This document shows, piece after piece, positions 18,747 through 27,907 of a stretch of 64,000 nucleotides of DNA. The position numbers and the translations under genes were made by a program. Each line of letters begins with the position of its first letter. Position 1 is the stretch's first letter. The notes under the pieces were generated by a model. That model did no database searches. It was not told the origin of the DNA and saw nothing but the letters and a program-made list of their open reading frames with translations. The DNA is from Streptomyces katrae. Lineage in GTDB: Bacteria; Actinomycetota; Actinomycetes; Streptomycetales; Streptomycetaceae. Where the stretch lies: positions 5,121,560 to 5,185,559 of the forward strand of contig NZ_CP020042.1 of assembly GCF_002028425.1 (NCBI RefSeq), read 5' to 3'.

Positions 18747-18800
18747 TGGGTGGGATTATGCATTTACCAGACCGGGTGTGGTGCAAACCCCGCCGGACGA

Positions 18801-19811
18801 TCAGTCGCCTTCGCGGCGCTCGCGCGTCCCCAGCAGCCGGCGCAGCGAGTACAGCCGTGCCGGGTCGGCGTGGCCGTCCTGCACCCACTGGTCGAGCGCG
18901 CAGTCCGGTTCGTCGTGGCTGCACGCGCGCGGGCACTCCTCCGTGCCCGGCACCAGGTCCGGGAAGGCCAGCACCACCCGCGAGGGGTCCACGTGGTGCA
19001 GGCCGAAGGAGCGCACGCCGGGGGTGTCGATGACCCAGCCGTCCCCCGACGGCAGGGGCAGGGCCAGCGCCGAGGTGGTGGTGTGCCGGCCGCGGCCGGT
19101 GACCTTGTTGACGTGGCCGGTGGCGCGCTGGCGGCCCTCGGCGACCAGCGAGTTCACCAGCGTGGTCTTGCCCACGCCCGAGTGGCCGACGAAGGCGGTG
19201 ATCCGGCCCTCCAGGCGCTCGCGGACCCGCTCGGCGGCGTCGCCCGCCTCCAGCTCCTCCCGGTTGGTCACCACGTAGTTCAGACCGAAGGTCGAGTAGA
19301 CCTCCAGGATCTTGTCCGGGGAGGTCAGGTCGGACTTGGTGAGCACCAGCAGGGGCTCCAGCCCCGCGTCGTACGCCGCCACCAGGCAGCGGTCGATCAT
19401 CCGGGGCCGGGGCTCCGGGTCCGCCAGGGCCGTGACGATGGCCAGCTGGTCGGCGTTGGCGACGACCACCCGCTCGTACGGGTCGTCGTCGTCCGCGGTG
19501 CGCCGCAGGACGGACTTGCGCTCCTCGATCCGCACGATCCGGGCGAGGGTGTCCTTCTTGCCGGACAGGTCACCGACGATCCACACCCGGTCGCCGACCA
19601 CCGCCGCCTTGCGGCCCAGCTCGCGGGCCTTCATCGCGGTGATCGTGCGGTCCTCGACCAGACAGGTCAGCCTGCCCCGGTCGACGGTGAGGACGAAGCC
19701 CTCGGAGGCGTCCTCGTGCTTGGGCCGGATGTTCGTCCGCGCCCGGTTGCCCTTGGGGTTCGGGCGCTGGCGGATGTCGTCCTCGTCGGTGTGCTTGCCG
19801 TACCTGCGCAT
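18801..19811 (-). CDS. rsgA: Ribosome small subunit-dependent GTPase A
   Basis: RsgA (YjeQ) is a late 30S-assembly GTPase. The 336-residue protein has an N-terminal OB fold, a circularly permuted GTPase domain in which TKSD (G4, ~158) precedes GHSGVGKTT (G1, ~210) and DTPG (G3, ~258), and a C-terminal zinc knuckle CPRACSHDEPDC. A His-containing, Asp-rich N-terminus is typical of actinobacterial members. It follows aroA by 10 bp and is probably co-transcribed. Confidence 0.95.
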   Translation of the reverse strand: MRRYGKHTDEDDIRQRPNPKGNRARTNIRPKHEDASEGFVLTVDRGRLTCLVEDRTITAMKARELGRKAAVVGDRVWIVGDLSGKKDTLARIVRIEERKSVLRRTADDDDPYERVVVANADQLAIVTALADPEPRPRMIDRCLVAAYDAGLEPLLVLTKSDLTSPDKILEVYSTFGLNYVVTNREELEAGDAAERVRERLEGRITAFVGHSGVGKTTLVNSLVAEGRQRATGHVNKVTGRGRHTTTSALALPLPSGDGWVIDTPGVRSFGLHHVDPSRVVLAFPDLVPGTEECPRACSHDEPDCALDQWVQDGHADPARLYSLRRLLGTRERREGD

Positions 19812-19821
19812 GACCGGGCCC

Positions 19822-21225
19822 CTACGCTCCCGCTCCTGCTTCCGCTTCTGTTCCCGCTCCCGCTGCCGTTGCCGCTGCCGTTCCGGCCCCTGTGAGCATG
19901 TCCGTCCACATCTTCGGGAAGTCGGGCAGGGTCTTCGCGGTCGTCGCCACGTTCTCGATCTCCACGCCCTTCACGGCCAGCCCGATCACCGCGCCCGCGG
20001 TGGCCATGCGGTGGTCGTCGTAGGTGTGGAAGACCCCGCCGTGCAGCGGGCGCGGGCGGATGTGCAGTCCGTCGGCCGTCTCGGTGACGTCGCCGCCGAG
20101 CTCGTTGATCTCCTTGGTGAGCGCGGCCAGCCGGTCCGTCTCGTGCAGTCGCAGGTGGGCCACCCCGCGCAGGGTGGACGGGGAGTCGGCCAGCGCCGCC
20201 ACCGCGGCGATGCCCGGGGTCAGCTCGCCGACCTCGCCCAGGTCCACGTCGATGCCGTGGATGCGGCCCGTGCCGGTGAAGACCAGGCCCGCGTCGGTCA
20301 GCTCGCAGGAGCCGCCCATCTCCGTGAAGATGCGGCGCAGCTCGTCACCGGGCTGCGTGGTGCGGTGCGGCCAGTCCGGGATGGTGACCGTGCCGCCGGT
20401 GATCAGCGCCGCCGCCAGGAACGGCTGGGCGTTGGACAGGTCCGGCTCCACGACCAGGTCCCGGCCGAGCAGGGCGCTCGGCGCGACCCGCCACACGTTC
20501 TTCTCGCCCCCGGCCTCGGGCGTGTCGACCTGGGCGCCCGCCGCGCGCAGCATCTCCACCGTCATCCGGATGTGCGGCATCGACGGCAGGTTCGCGCCGG
20601 TGTGCCGGACCTCGACGCCCTGGTTGAACCGGGGGGCGGACAGCAGCAGCGCCGAGACGAACTGCGAGGAGTTCGACGCGTCGATCTCGACCGTGCCGCC
20701 CTCCAGGGCGCCGCCGCCGTGGACGGTCATCGGCAGCGCGCCGCGGCCGTCGTCCTCGATCCGGGCACCCAGGGCGCGCAGCGCGTTGATGACCTCGCCG
20801 AGCGGGCGCTCGTAGGAGCGGGGGTCGCCGTCGAAGCGGATGTCGCCGGCGGCCAGGGTGGCGACGGGCGGCAGGAAGCGCATGACCGTGCCCGCGTTGC
20901 CGACGTCGACCGTGGCCGGGCCGTGCAGCGCGGCCGGGATGACCCGCCAGGCCTCGCCGCCCGCGCCGGCCCCGGCGGAGCTGGAGGAGACCGTCTCCTC
21001 GATGCCGACGCCCAGGGCGCGCAGCGCGTCCGACATCAGCTGCGAGTCGCGCGAGCGCAGCGGACGGCGCACCCAGCCCGGCTCGGAGGCCAGGGCGGCG
21101 AGCACGAGGGCGCGGTTGGTGACCGATTTGGACCCCGGCACGGTGACGGTGGCGTGGACGGCGCCCTCGGCGAGCGGAGCGGGCCAGAGGGGGTGGAGCG
21201 CGGGGGTCTCGGTCATGGCCCCCAC
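19822..21225 (-). CDS. aroA: 3-phosphoshikimate 1-carboxyvinyltransferase (EPSP synthase)
   Basis: AroA joins phosphoenolpyruvate and shikimate-3-phosphate to EPSP in the shikimate pathway. Of 467 residues, [11 protein letters not shown] (~31-41) is the substrate-binding motif; [11 protein letters not shown] (~110) and HETDRLAAL (~375) are also diagnostic. GTG at 21225 has GGGGAG 8 nt upstream; ATG 21216 (three residues shorter) is the alternative. The last ~20 residues are a low-complexity Ala/Gly/Thr/Glu tail from a TTCCGCT-like repeat and are not part of the enzyme fold. rsgA follows directly. Confidence 0.96.
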   Translation of the reverse strand: MGAMTETPALHPLWPAPLAEGAVHATVTVPGSKSVTNRALVLAALASEPGWVRRPLRSRDSQLMSDALRALGVGIEETVSSSSAGAGAGGEAWRVIPAALHGPATVDVGNAGTVMRFLPPVATLAAGDIRFDGDPRSYERPLGEVINALRALGARIEDDGRGALPMTVHGGGALEGGTVEIDASNSSQFVSALLLSAPRFNQGVEVRHTGANLPSMPHIRMTVEMLRAAGAQVDTPEAGGEKNVWRVAPSALLGRDLVVEPDLSNAQPFLAAALITGGTVTIPDWPHRTTQPGDELRRIFTEMGGSCELTDAGLVFTGTGRIHGIDVDLGEVGELTPGIAAVAALADSPSTLRGVAHLRLHETDRLAALTKEINELGGDVTETADGLHIRPRPLHGGVFHTYDDHRMATAGAVIGLAVKGVEIENVATTAKTLPDFPKMWTDMLTGAGTAAATAAGAGTEAEAGAGA

Positions 21226-21269
21226 TTTAGTGGCTCCCCGCTACCCCGGATCTTGATCGCTCCCGCGTC

Positions 21270-21983
21270 TCACAGGCCGAGCAGCCAGCGCCCGCCGCCC
21301 ACCAGGCAGCACAGTGCGACGGTGTGGAAGAAGCCCAGCCAGACCACCGGGTGCAGGTGCGTGAGCCGCCCCAGCTGGTCGGCGTCCGAGTCCGGCGCGG
21401 CGCCCCCGCGCCGCTTGCGCTGGAGCTCGAAGACCGGCCGCACCCCGCCCAGCAGCAGGAACCACACCACCGCGTACGCGAACACCGCCTGCACCTGCGC
21501 CGAGGCCAGCCACGACACCAGGACGAACGCCGTCCCGGCCAGCACCACCGTCAGCACCCCGTACGCGTTGCGGACCCGCACGAGCAGCAGCACCAGCAGT
21601 GCGGTCGCCGCCCACAGCAGCACCGTGATCCGGTGCGCCGACAGCAGGGCCGCCCCGCCGAGGCCCAGCAGCGAGGGCGCCGTGTACCCGGCGGCGGCCG
21701 TCAGGACCATGCCGATCCCGGTCGGCTTTCCCCAGCTGACGGTGACGCCGCTGGTGTCCGAATGCAGCCGGATCCCGTCCAGCCTGCGGCCGCTCAGCCG
21801 GGCCACCAGCCCGTGGCCGCCCTCGTGCGCGATGGTGATCGCGTTGCGGGCCGGCAGCCACAGCGGCCGCCACGCCACGACGGCCAGGGCGGCCAGGCCG
21901 GTGGCGGCCACCAGCCATGAGGCCGGCGCGGTCTGTATCCCGGTCAGCCGGTCCCAGAGGCCGGCGGCGGTGCTGCTGTCCAT
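21270..21983 (-). CDS. M50 family membrane metallopeptidase
   Basis: This 237-residue protein has about six hydrophobic segments. HEGGH (residues ~53-57), an HExxH zinc motif inside the membrane, marks it as an M50/S2P-like intramembrane metallopeptidase of the B. subtilis type with few extra domains. ATG at 21983 has AAGGAG upstream; the GTG at 21995 directly abuts that site and is unlikely. It lies upstream of aroA on the same strand and diverges from the SRAP gene by 53 bp. Its substrate is unknown. Confidence 0.82.
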   Translation of the reverse strand: MDSSTAAGLWDRLTGIQTAPASWLVAATGLAALAVVAWRPLWLPARNAITIAHEGGHGLVARLSGRRLDGIRLHSDTSGVTVSWGKPTGIGMVLTAAAGYTAPSLLGLGGAALLSAHRITVLLWAATALLVLLLVRVRNAYGVLTVVLAGTAFVLVSWLASAQVQAVFAYAVVWFLLLGGVRPVFELQRKRRGGAAPDSDADQLGRLTHLHPVVWLGFFHTVALCCLVGGGRWLLGL

Positions 21984-22036
21984 GGAGTGGCGCACTCCTT
22001 GCGGTGGGGGGCGGTGCTCGTGGCAGTGTGTCAGCC

Positions 22037-22852
22037 ATGTGCGGAAGGTTTGCGGCCGGTCGGACGCCGGAGGAACTGGCGGGGATATTCGGCATCGAGC
22101 GGTGGGAGCCCGAGGAGACCCTGGCCCCCGACTTCAACGTGGCGCCGACGAAAGAGGTCCACGTGGTCCTCGACCGTCCCCTCAAAGACGCGCGGGACCC
22201 GCGCCCGGTTCGCCAGCTCCGCGTACTGAAGTGGGGCCTGGTCCCCTCCTGGGCCAAGAGCCCCGAGGGCGCCGCCCGGATGATCAACGCCCGGTCGGAG
22301 ACCCTGCACGAGAAGCCCTCCTTCCGGCGCCCCTTCGCCCAGCGGCGCTGCATCGTCCCCGCCGACGGCTACTACGAGTGGGTCACCGCGCACGACGAAC
22401 GGCAGCTGGAGGTGGAGGGCAAGAAGAAGCGGGCCCGCAAGCAGCCCTACTTCGTGCTCCCCGCCGACGGTTCCGTCTTCGCGATGGCCGGCATCTACGA
22501 GTTCTGGCGGGACGCCACCCTGCCCCCCGACCACCCGCAGGCCTGGTGGGCCACCTGCTCGGTGATCACCGCCGAGGCCGAGACCACCCCGCTGGGCGTC
22601 GCCCCCGCCGAGGGGCCGCGTTCCCTCTCCGACATCCACCCCCGGATGCCGCTGATGCTCACCCCCGACCGGTGGGACGCCTGGCTGGACCCGGCCCGCA
22701 CCGACGAGACCGGGCTGCGGGAACTGCTGGCGCCGCCGCCGGGCGGGCTGATGCGGGCCTACCCGGTCTCCACCGCCGTGAGCAGCGTGCGCAACAACGG
22801 CCCCGAGCTGCTGGGCGAGCTGGAGGCCCCGGAAGAGGCCACGCTCTTCTAA
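22037..22852 (+). CDS. SOS response-associated peptidase (SRAP; YedK/HMCES)
   Basis: SRAP proteins form a stable thiazolidine crosslink to abasic sites in single-stranded DNA. The 271-residue protein begins MCGRF, exposing catalytic Cys2 after Met removal. It has NVAPT (~36), MINARSET (~81), ADGYYEW (~107, catalytic Glu) and HPRMPLML (catalytic His). Because Cys2 must follow Met1, the start at 22037 is certain although no ribosome site is obvious. An insert after ADGYYEW rich in Lys/Arg is common in actinobacteria. Confidence 0.93.
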   Translation: MCGRFAAGRTPEELAGIFGIERWEPEETLAPDFNVAPTKEVHVVLDRPLKDARDPRPVRQLRVLKWGLVPSWAKSPEGAARMINARSETLHEKPSFRRPFAQRRCIVPADGYYEWVTAHDERQLEVEGKKKRARKQPYFVLPADGSVFAMAGIYEFWRDATLPPDHPQAWWATCSVITAEAETTPLGVAPAEGPRSLSDIHPRMPLMLTPDRWDAWLDPARTDETGLRELLAPPPGGLMRAYPVSTAVSSVRNNGPELLGELEAPEEATLF

Positions 22853-22898
22853 GGCCGGGGTGCACCGTGCCGTGGCCGCCGCCCGGCACGATGGGGGC

Positions 22899-23537
22899 AT
22901 GACCACGCGCAGCGAGACCGTCGACACCCCGGCCGGGCAGGCCCGCGTCACCTGGCACACCGCCCGCGCGGCCCGGGCCGTGGTGGCCCTCGGCCACGGC
23001 GCCGGCGGCGGCGTCGAGGCCCGCGACCTCCAGGCCCTGGCCGCCGCCCTTCCCGCGCACGGCTTCACCGTCGCCCTGGTCGAGCAGCCCTGGCGGGTCG
23101 CCGGGAAGAAGGTCGCCGCCGCCCCCAAGGTCCTCGACGAGGGCTGGCGGGGTCTGTGGCCCGCCCTCGCCCGGCCCGGGCTGCCCGTGGTCGCCGGCGG
23201 CCGCAGCGCCGGGGCCCGCGTGGCCTGCCGGACCGCGGCCGAGCTGGGCGCGGCCGGCGTCCTCGCGCTGGCCTTCCCCCTGCACCCGCCGGGCAAGCCC
23301 GAGAAGTCCCGGGCCGGGGAGCTCCTGGACGCCGGCCGGCCCGTCCTCGTCCTCCAGGGCGGACGGGACCCCTTCGGGCGCCCCGAGGAGTTCCCCGACG
23401 GGGCGTTCGAGCTGGTGGAGGTGCCCCACGCGGACCACGGTTTCGCGGTGCCCAAGAGGGCCGGCCTCACCCAGGACGAGGCCCTGGCGGTGATCACCGC
23501 CGCGGTGGCCCCCTGGCTCGCCCGCCTCCTCGGCTGA
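22899..23537 (+). CDS. Alpha/beta-hydrolase family protein (KANL3/Tex30-like)
   Basis: This 212-residue small alpha/beta-hydrolase has GHGAGGG (~34) as oxyanion loop, GGRSAGA (~102) as nucleophile elbow with Ser, an Asp in LQGGRDPFG and His in HADHGF. That is a full Ser-Asp-His triad. It resembles the Tex30/KANL3 group often called dienelactone-hydrolase-like; the substrate is unknown. ATG at 22899 has GGGGG just upstream. It follows the SRAP gene by 46 bp on the same strand. Confidence 0.82.
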   Translation: MTTRSETVDTPAGQARVTWHTARAARAVVALGHGAGGGVEARDLQALAAALPAHGFTVALVEQPWRVAGKKVAAAPKVLDEGWRGLWPALARPGLPVVAGGRSAGARVACRTAAELGAAGVLALAFPLHPPGKPEKSRAGELLDAGRPVLVLQGGRDPFGRPEEFPDGAFELVEVPHADHGFAVPKRAGLTQDEALAVITAAVAPWLARLLG

Positions 23538-23688
23538 CCCCGGCCCTCCCGCTGCCCCCGGCGTGCCCGGCTCCCCGGCCGGCCCCCGTGGCCCGGACCT
23601 GACAGATTCACGGCGCGCCCGCGCGTGATCCCGCTCACCCGCCCCGCCGCAGGCCGCCGCGGAACCGCCGGATCCCTTGCCGCGCCCG

Positions 23689-23714
23689 GGAATGCGCGGG
23701 CCGGGGCTCCTGTT
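23689..23714 (+). promoter_or_regulatory. SigR-dependent promoter (sigRp2-like)
   Basis: GGAAT (23689-23693), exactly 18 bases, then GTT (23712-23714) matches the known SigR consensus GGAAT-N18-GTT. It lies 50 bp before the long-form start and gives positive autoregulation during thiol oxidation. Confidence 0.85.
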
Positions 23715-23763
23715 GTGCGGAGTGTCGGTACGCAGGGGAAAGACGTCGGAGGAGAGGAAGCGC

Positions 23764-24573
23764 ATGACCCAGGTCATCAGCCAGAACCGTCGGCAGGCCG
23801 CTGACCTGGACTGGACGGTCCTTCCGGCGCCCAAGCGCGGCTCGGTTCGAGCGGCGGAGGGCCGGGATGGTCGACTATTCTCCGATTCGAGCGGATCCGC
23901 TTTCGGAGCCGCCACGCTGTCGGAGGAGGTGGGTCCTGTCGCTGGGACCGACGAAGGCCAGGCGCAGGAGACGACCGCTGAGCGCAACGCGCGGTTCGAG
24001 CGGGACGCCCTCGGCTACCTCGACCAGATGTACTCCGCCGCCCTCCGCATGACGCGCAACCCGGCCGACGCCGAGGACCTGGTCCAGGAGACGTACGCCA
24101 AGGCGTACGCGTCCTTCCACCAGTTCCGCGAGGGAACCAACCTCAAGGCGTGGCTGTACCGCATCCTGACGAACACCTTCATCAACTCCTACCGCAAGAA
24201 GCAGCGCGAGCCGCAGCGCAGCGCCGCGGAGGAGATCGAGGACTGGCAGCTGGCGCGCGCCGAGTCGCACATGTCGACCGGTCTGCGTTCGGCCGAGTCG
24301 CAGGCGCTCGACCACCTGCCGGATTCCGATGTGAAGGAGGCCCTCCAGGCCATTCCCGAGGAGTTCCGCATCGCGGTTTATCTTGCTGACGTAGAGGGCT
24401 TTGCGTACAAGGAGATCGCGGACATCATGGGTACACCCATCGGTACGGTCATGTCCCGACTGCACCGTGGCCGCCGTCAACTCCGCGGAATGCTGGAGGA
24501 CTACGCTCGCGAGCGCGGGCTGGTCCCCGCGGGCGCGGGAGAGTCGAACGACCTGAAAGGCTCGGGCTCATGA
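23764..24573 (+). CDS. sigR: Thiol-oxidative-stress ECF sigma factor SigR (two isoforms)
   Basis: SigR directs RNA polymerase to thioredoxin, mycothiol and protein-quality genes under disulfide stress. Sigma region 2 starts about residue 85 ([20 protein letters not shown]) and region 4 contains [23 protein letters not shown]. Two starts are supported. GTG at 23929 gives the short 214-residue form. ATG at 23764, with GAGGA upstream, adds exactly 55 residues, matching the unstable SigR' isoform known in S. coelicolor, made from the SigR-dependent promoter at 23689. The stop overlaps rsrA (ATGA), coupling sigma and anti-sigma. Confidence 0.96.
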   Translation: MTQVISQNRRQAADLDWTVLPAPKRGSVRAAEGRDGRLFSDSSGSAFGAATLSEEVGPVAGTDEGQAQETTAERNARFERDALGYLDQMYSAALRMTRNPADAEDLVQETYAKAYASFHQFREGTNLKAWLYRILTNTFINSYRKKQREPQRSAAEEIEDWQLARAESHMSTGLRSAESQALDHLPDSDVKEALQAIPEEFRIAVYLADVEGFAYKEIADIMGTPIGTVMSRLHRGRRQLRGMLEDYARERGLVPAGAGESNDLKGSGS

Positions 24574-24872
24574 GCTGCGGAGAGCCGCACGAGACGGAGT
24601 GCGCCGAGGTCCTGGATCATCTGTACGAGTTCCTGGACCACGAGATGCCCGACAGCGACTGCACCAAGTTCGAGACGCATTTCGGCGAGTGCAATCCCTG
24701 TCTGGAGAAGTACGGCCTGGAGCAGGCCGTCAAGAAGCTGGTCAAGCGCTGCTGCGGCTCGGACGACGTACCGACCGACCTGCGCTCCAAGGTCATGGGC
24801 CGCATCGAGCTGATCCGCTCGGGCCAGGCCGTTCCGGACCACGACGTCACGGCGGACCCGGCGGGCGGCTGA
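24570..24872 (+). CDS. rsrA: Redox-sensing zinc anti-sigma factor RsrA
   Basis: RsrA binds and silences SigR; oxidation forms disulfides, releases zinc and frees SigR. This 100-residue protein is a ZAS-family member with Cys11, His37, Cys41 and Cys44 (HxxxCxxC), plus Cys3, Cys31, Cys61 and Cys62. All fall at the same residue numbers as I recall for the S. coelicolor protein. The start ATG overlaps the sigR stop by 4 nt. Confidence 0.97.
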   Translation: MSCGEPHETECAEVLDHLYEFLDHEMPDSDCTKFETHFGECNPCLEKYGLEQAVKKLVKRCCGSDDVPTDLRSKVMGRIELIRSGQAVPDHDVTADPAGG

Positions 24873-24993
24873 TCCGCCGCCCGCTCCGCGGCAGCCCCAC
24901 GGCCCGTACGGCCGACTCTCGCCCCCGGAAGCACCGTTCATTCACTCGAAGGTGCTAATCCGGGGGCGCCCGTACGGGGCAATACGAAAATGT

Positions 24994-25012
24994 CCCCCGC
25001 TTCGCACGGGGG
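24994..25012 (+). terminator. Short hairpin after sigR-rsrA
   Basis: CCCCCG (24994-24999) pairs with CGGGGG (25007-25012). A second inverted repeat, CGGTACC/GGTACCG (25032-25038, 25050-25056), lies just before the next gene and could be an operator for the HD-GYP gene. Confidence 0.45.
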
Positions 25013-25085
25013 CCGATTTATCCTCCCCTCGCGGTACCCCTTCCGAAGCGGTACCGAAATGCACGCCCCAGGGGAGGAGAGCGCC

Positions 25086-26549
25086 ATGCGGGTCCTTCCG
25101 CCGGCGGCGCGCGCCTGCGTCCTGGGCGCGGTGCTCGCCGCCCTCGCCTGCGCCGCCCCCGCCCTCCGGCCCGGATCCGGCGTGCCCTGGCCGGCCGTGG
25201 GGCTGCTGGCCGCCCTCTGCCTCGGCTGCGAGGCGGCCCGGGTGCTGCCCCTGCGGGGGCGCGGGGCGCCCGAGGGGACCGGCCCCTTCTTCCCGGTGGT
25301 GCTGGCCGCCGTCTTCCTGCTGCCCCCGGCCGCCGCCGCGCTCGTGGCCCTGCCCGGCGGACTCGCCCAGCCCGCCCCCCAGCGGCCCGTCGCCGTACGC
25401 CGCGTCTGGCACGCGGCCCAGCAGGCCGTCGCCGCCTGGGCGGCCGGACGGGCCTACGGGCTCCTCGGCGGCCGCGAAGCCCTCACCGGGGCGGCCGCCT
25501 TCCCGTTCGCGCTGCTGCCCGCGGCCGTCGCCGCCGTCGTCTTCTGCCTGGTGCTCACCACCCTCGACGCGGCCGTCCTCGCCGCCGCCGAAGGCCGTCC
25601 CGCCACCGCCACCGCCGCCGCCACCGCCGCCCGGCGCGGCCCGGCCGCCCTCCTGCGGGCGCCCTCGGGGACCACCGCCCCGGCCCTCGCCCCCTACTGC
25701 CTGCACGGACTCGTCGGCCTGATGATGGCCGTGATGTGGCACAGCCCCTACGGCCCCCCGGCCGCCCTGCTGGTGCTGCTGCCGATGTACACCTCCTGCT
25801 GGGTCTTCGCCCAGTACCAGCGCGAACACGCCGCGCACCAGGCCACCATCCGCGCCCTCGTCCAGGCCGTCGACATCAAGGACCGCTACACGCGCGGGCA
25901 CAGCGAACGCGTGGGCCAGGCCTCCGAGATGATCGCCCGCGAGCTGGGCATGGCCGACGACCGCCTCGAAGTCGTCCGCATCGCGGGGATCCTCCACGAC
26001 GTCGGCAAACTGGGCGTGCCGACCCGGCTGCTGCGCAAGAACGGGCCGCTGACGCCCGAGGAACGCCGCGTCATCGAACTGCACCCCGAGTACGGGCACG
26101 AGATGGTGCGCGGCATCGGCTTCCTCGGGGAGGCCCGCTCGGCGATCCTGCACCACCACGAACGGGTCGACGGCTCCGGCTACCCCTACGGACTGAGCGG
26201 CGAGCAGATCCCGGTCCTGGCCCGGGTGGTGGCGGTGGCCGACTCCTTCGACGCGATGACCTCGACCCGCTCCTACAGCCGGGCCCGGCCGGTGGAGACC
26301 GCCCTCGCCGAACTCCGGCGCTGCGCGGGCTCCCAGTTCGACCCGGCCATGGTGCGGGCCCTGACCTCCGCCGTCGGCCGGCACGGCTGGCACCCCGTGG
26401 TCACCTCGGACGACGACCTCCCGTCCGCCCGGACCGCCGCCGCCGGGGCCGCCCCGCGCGAAGCGGGACCCGAGGGCCTGCCCGGGATGCCGGCCCAGGG
26501 GCGCGAGGCCGCCGGTTCGCCCGGACAGGGCAAGGCCGGCGGCCCGTGA
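25086..26549 (+). CDS. Membrane HD-GYP domain protein
   Basis: This 487-residue protein has N-terminal hydrophobic segments over ~230 residues and a C-terminal HD-GYP domain. HSERVG (~274), HDVGKLG (~301), HHHERVDGSGYPYGL (~350) and DSFDAMTS are present, so the metal-binding HD and GYP signatures are complete. It is probably a c-di-GMP phosphodiesterase or related HD-GYP hydrolase at the membrane. Its Gly/Ala-rich tail has no motif. ATG at 25086 has GGGGAGGAG 6 nt upstream. It is coupled by a GTGA overlap to a second HD-domain gene. Confidence 0.88.
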   Translation: MRVLPPAARACVLGAVLAALACAAPALRPGSGVPWPAVGLLAALCLGCEAARVLPLRGRGAPEGTGPFFPVVLAAVFLLPPAAAALVALPGGLAQPAPQRPVAVRRVWHAAQQAVAAWAAGRAYGLLGGREALTGAAAFPFALLPAAVAAVVFCLVLTTLDAAVLAAAEGRPATATAAATAARRGPAALLRAPSGTTAPALAPYCLHGLVGLMMAVMWHSPYGPPAALLVLLPMYTSCWVFAQYQREHAAHQATIRALVQAVDIKDRYTRGHSERVGQASEMIARELGMADDRLEVVRIAGILHDVGKLGVPTRLLRKNGPLTPEERRVIELHPEYGHEMVRGIGFLGEARSAILHHHERVDGSGYPYGLSGEQIPVLARVVAVADSFDAMTSTRSYSRARPVETALAELRRCAGSQFDPAMVRALTSAVGRHGWHPVVTSDDDLPSARTAAAGAAPREAGPEGLPGMPAQGREAAGSPGQGKAGGP

Positions 26550-27802
26550 GGGCGTTCGCCGGATGGGCCGTGCGGGGGGCCGCAGCCGTGCTCACCGCGG
26601 GCGCACTGGGACACACCCTGTGGACCGGGGTCGCCGAACCCGCCGCCGCCCTCGCCTTCGCCACCCTGATCACCATCGGCGAACTCGCCCGCCGCGACCA
26701 CCCCGCCGAGGACCGCCGCCCCGCCCCGCTCGGCTCCGCCGGAGCCCTCGCCTACGCCCTGCTCGGGCAGGACGCCGGGCAGCCCACCCACCACGGCGTG
26801 CTCCAGACCGTCGCCGTCGTCGTCGCCGCAGCCCTGGCCGGGACCGTTCCCCACATCGCCCGCGGCCACGCCCCCGCCCTGGACCACGTGGCCCGCCGGG
26901 TCCTGGCCGTGGCCTTCGCCGCCGCCTGCTTCCAGCCCCTCTACGGCTCCGGCCGCCTCACCCACCGGATCGGCCAGGGCCCCTACCTCGTCCTGTTCCT
27001 GCTGCTCCTGCTGGGCCTCACCGCCCTGTGCGACGCCGTCCTGGCCGCCGCCCTCGCCGGAGCCCGCACCGGCTGGCGCTTCGGGCCGCTGCTGCGCGAC
27101 GAACTGCGCGCCCAGCTCGGGATCGGCTCGGCCATCTGCGCCACCGGGGTCGTCATGGCCCTCGGCGTGGCCGTGGCGGGCCTGTGGGCCCTGCCGGTCT
27201 TCAGCGTCCCGCTCCTGCTGACCCAGCTCTCCTTCCACCGCATCGACGCCGTCCGCACCACCTACCGCCAGACCATCACCTCCCTCGCCCGCGCCACCGA
27301 GATCGCCGGCTGCACCGCCCCCGGCCACGCCCGCCGGGTCGCCGCCCTGAGCTGCGCCGTCGGCCGGGAGCTGGGCCTCTCGGAACGGGAGCTCACGGTG
27401 CTGGAGTACGCGGCCCTGATGCACGACATCGGACAGCTCTCGCTCGTCGACCCCGTCCCCGGCGGGGCCACCGCCGAGCTGCCCCCCGACGAGGCCCGCC
27501 GGATCGCCGGCCTCGGCGGCGAGGTCGCCCGGCAGACCGGGGTGCCGGCGGAGGTCGCCGTGATCGTGGAACGGCAGGCGGACCCGTACCGGGAGCAGCC
27601 CGTCGCCGCCCGGATCGTGCGCGCGGTCAACGCGTACGACGACCTGGCCGGAGCCGGCCGTCACCCGGCCGGCTCACTGGCCGCTCTGGAACGGCTCCGC
27701 CTGGGCACCGGGCACGACTACCAGCCCGAGGTCGTGGAGTCCCTGGCGAGGGTTCTGGCCAGGGGCGGACGCGGCAGAGTCGTTCCCGTTCCACCGGGGT
27801 AA
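26546..27802 (+). CDS. Membrane HD-domain protein, degenerate partner of the HD-GYP protein
   Basis: This 418-residue protein has about six to seven hydrophobic segments in the first ~240 residues and a C-terminal HD-like domain. HARRVAALSCAVG and MHDIGQLSL retain the HD pair, but there is no GYP motif: the corresponding region reads VIVERQADPYRE. Activity is therefore doubtful, and it may be a regulatory partner. GTG at 26546 overlaps the stop of the upstream HD-GYP gene, so the two are coupled and probably interact. Confidence 0.82.
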   Translation: MRAFAGWAVRGAAAVLTAGALGHTLWTGVAEPAAALAFATLITIGELARRDHPAEDRRPAPLGSAGALAYALLGQDAGQPTHHGVLQTVAVVVAAALAGTVPHIARGHAPALDHVARRVLAVAFAAACFQPLYGSGRLTHRIGQGPYLVLFLLLLLGLTALCDAVLAAALAGARTGWRFGPLLRDELRAQLGIGSAICATGVVMALGVAVAGLWALPVFSVPLLLTQLSFHRIDAVRTTYRQTITSLARATEIAGCTAPGHARRVAALSCAVGRELGLSERELTVLEYAALMHDIGQLSLVDPVPGGATAELPPDEARRIAGLGGEVARQTGVPAEVAVIVERQADPYREQPVAARIVRAVNAYDDLAGAGRHPAGSLAALERLRLGTGHDYQPEVVESLARVLARGGRGRVVPVPPG

Positions 27803-27907
27803 CCCATGGGTAATGAGCGGTCGTCCGAGCGGGCATGGTTGGATGCAGTAAGGGGTGTCCGTGAGGGTGTCCGCAGGGCTGAACCGTTGGAGCGGCAGGC
27901 GGGAATC

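Noticed and set aside
18710..18800. Guanidine (mini-ykkC or type III) riboswitch before the SMR gene
   Set aside because: An SMR of SugE-like type made this attractive, but the paired ACGR loops and required spacing are not present; only a simple inverted repeat is seen.
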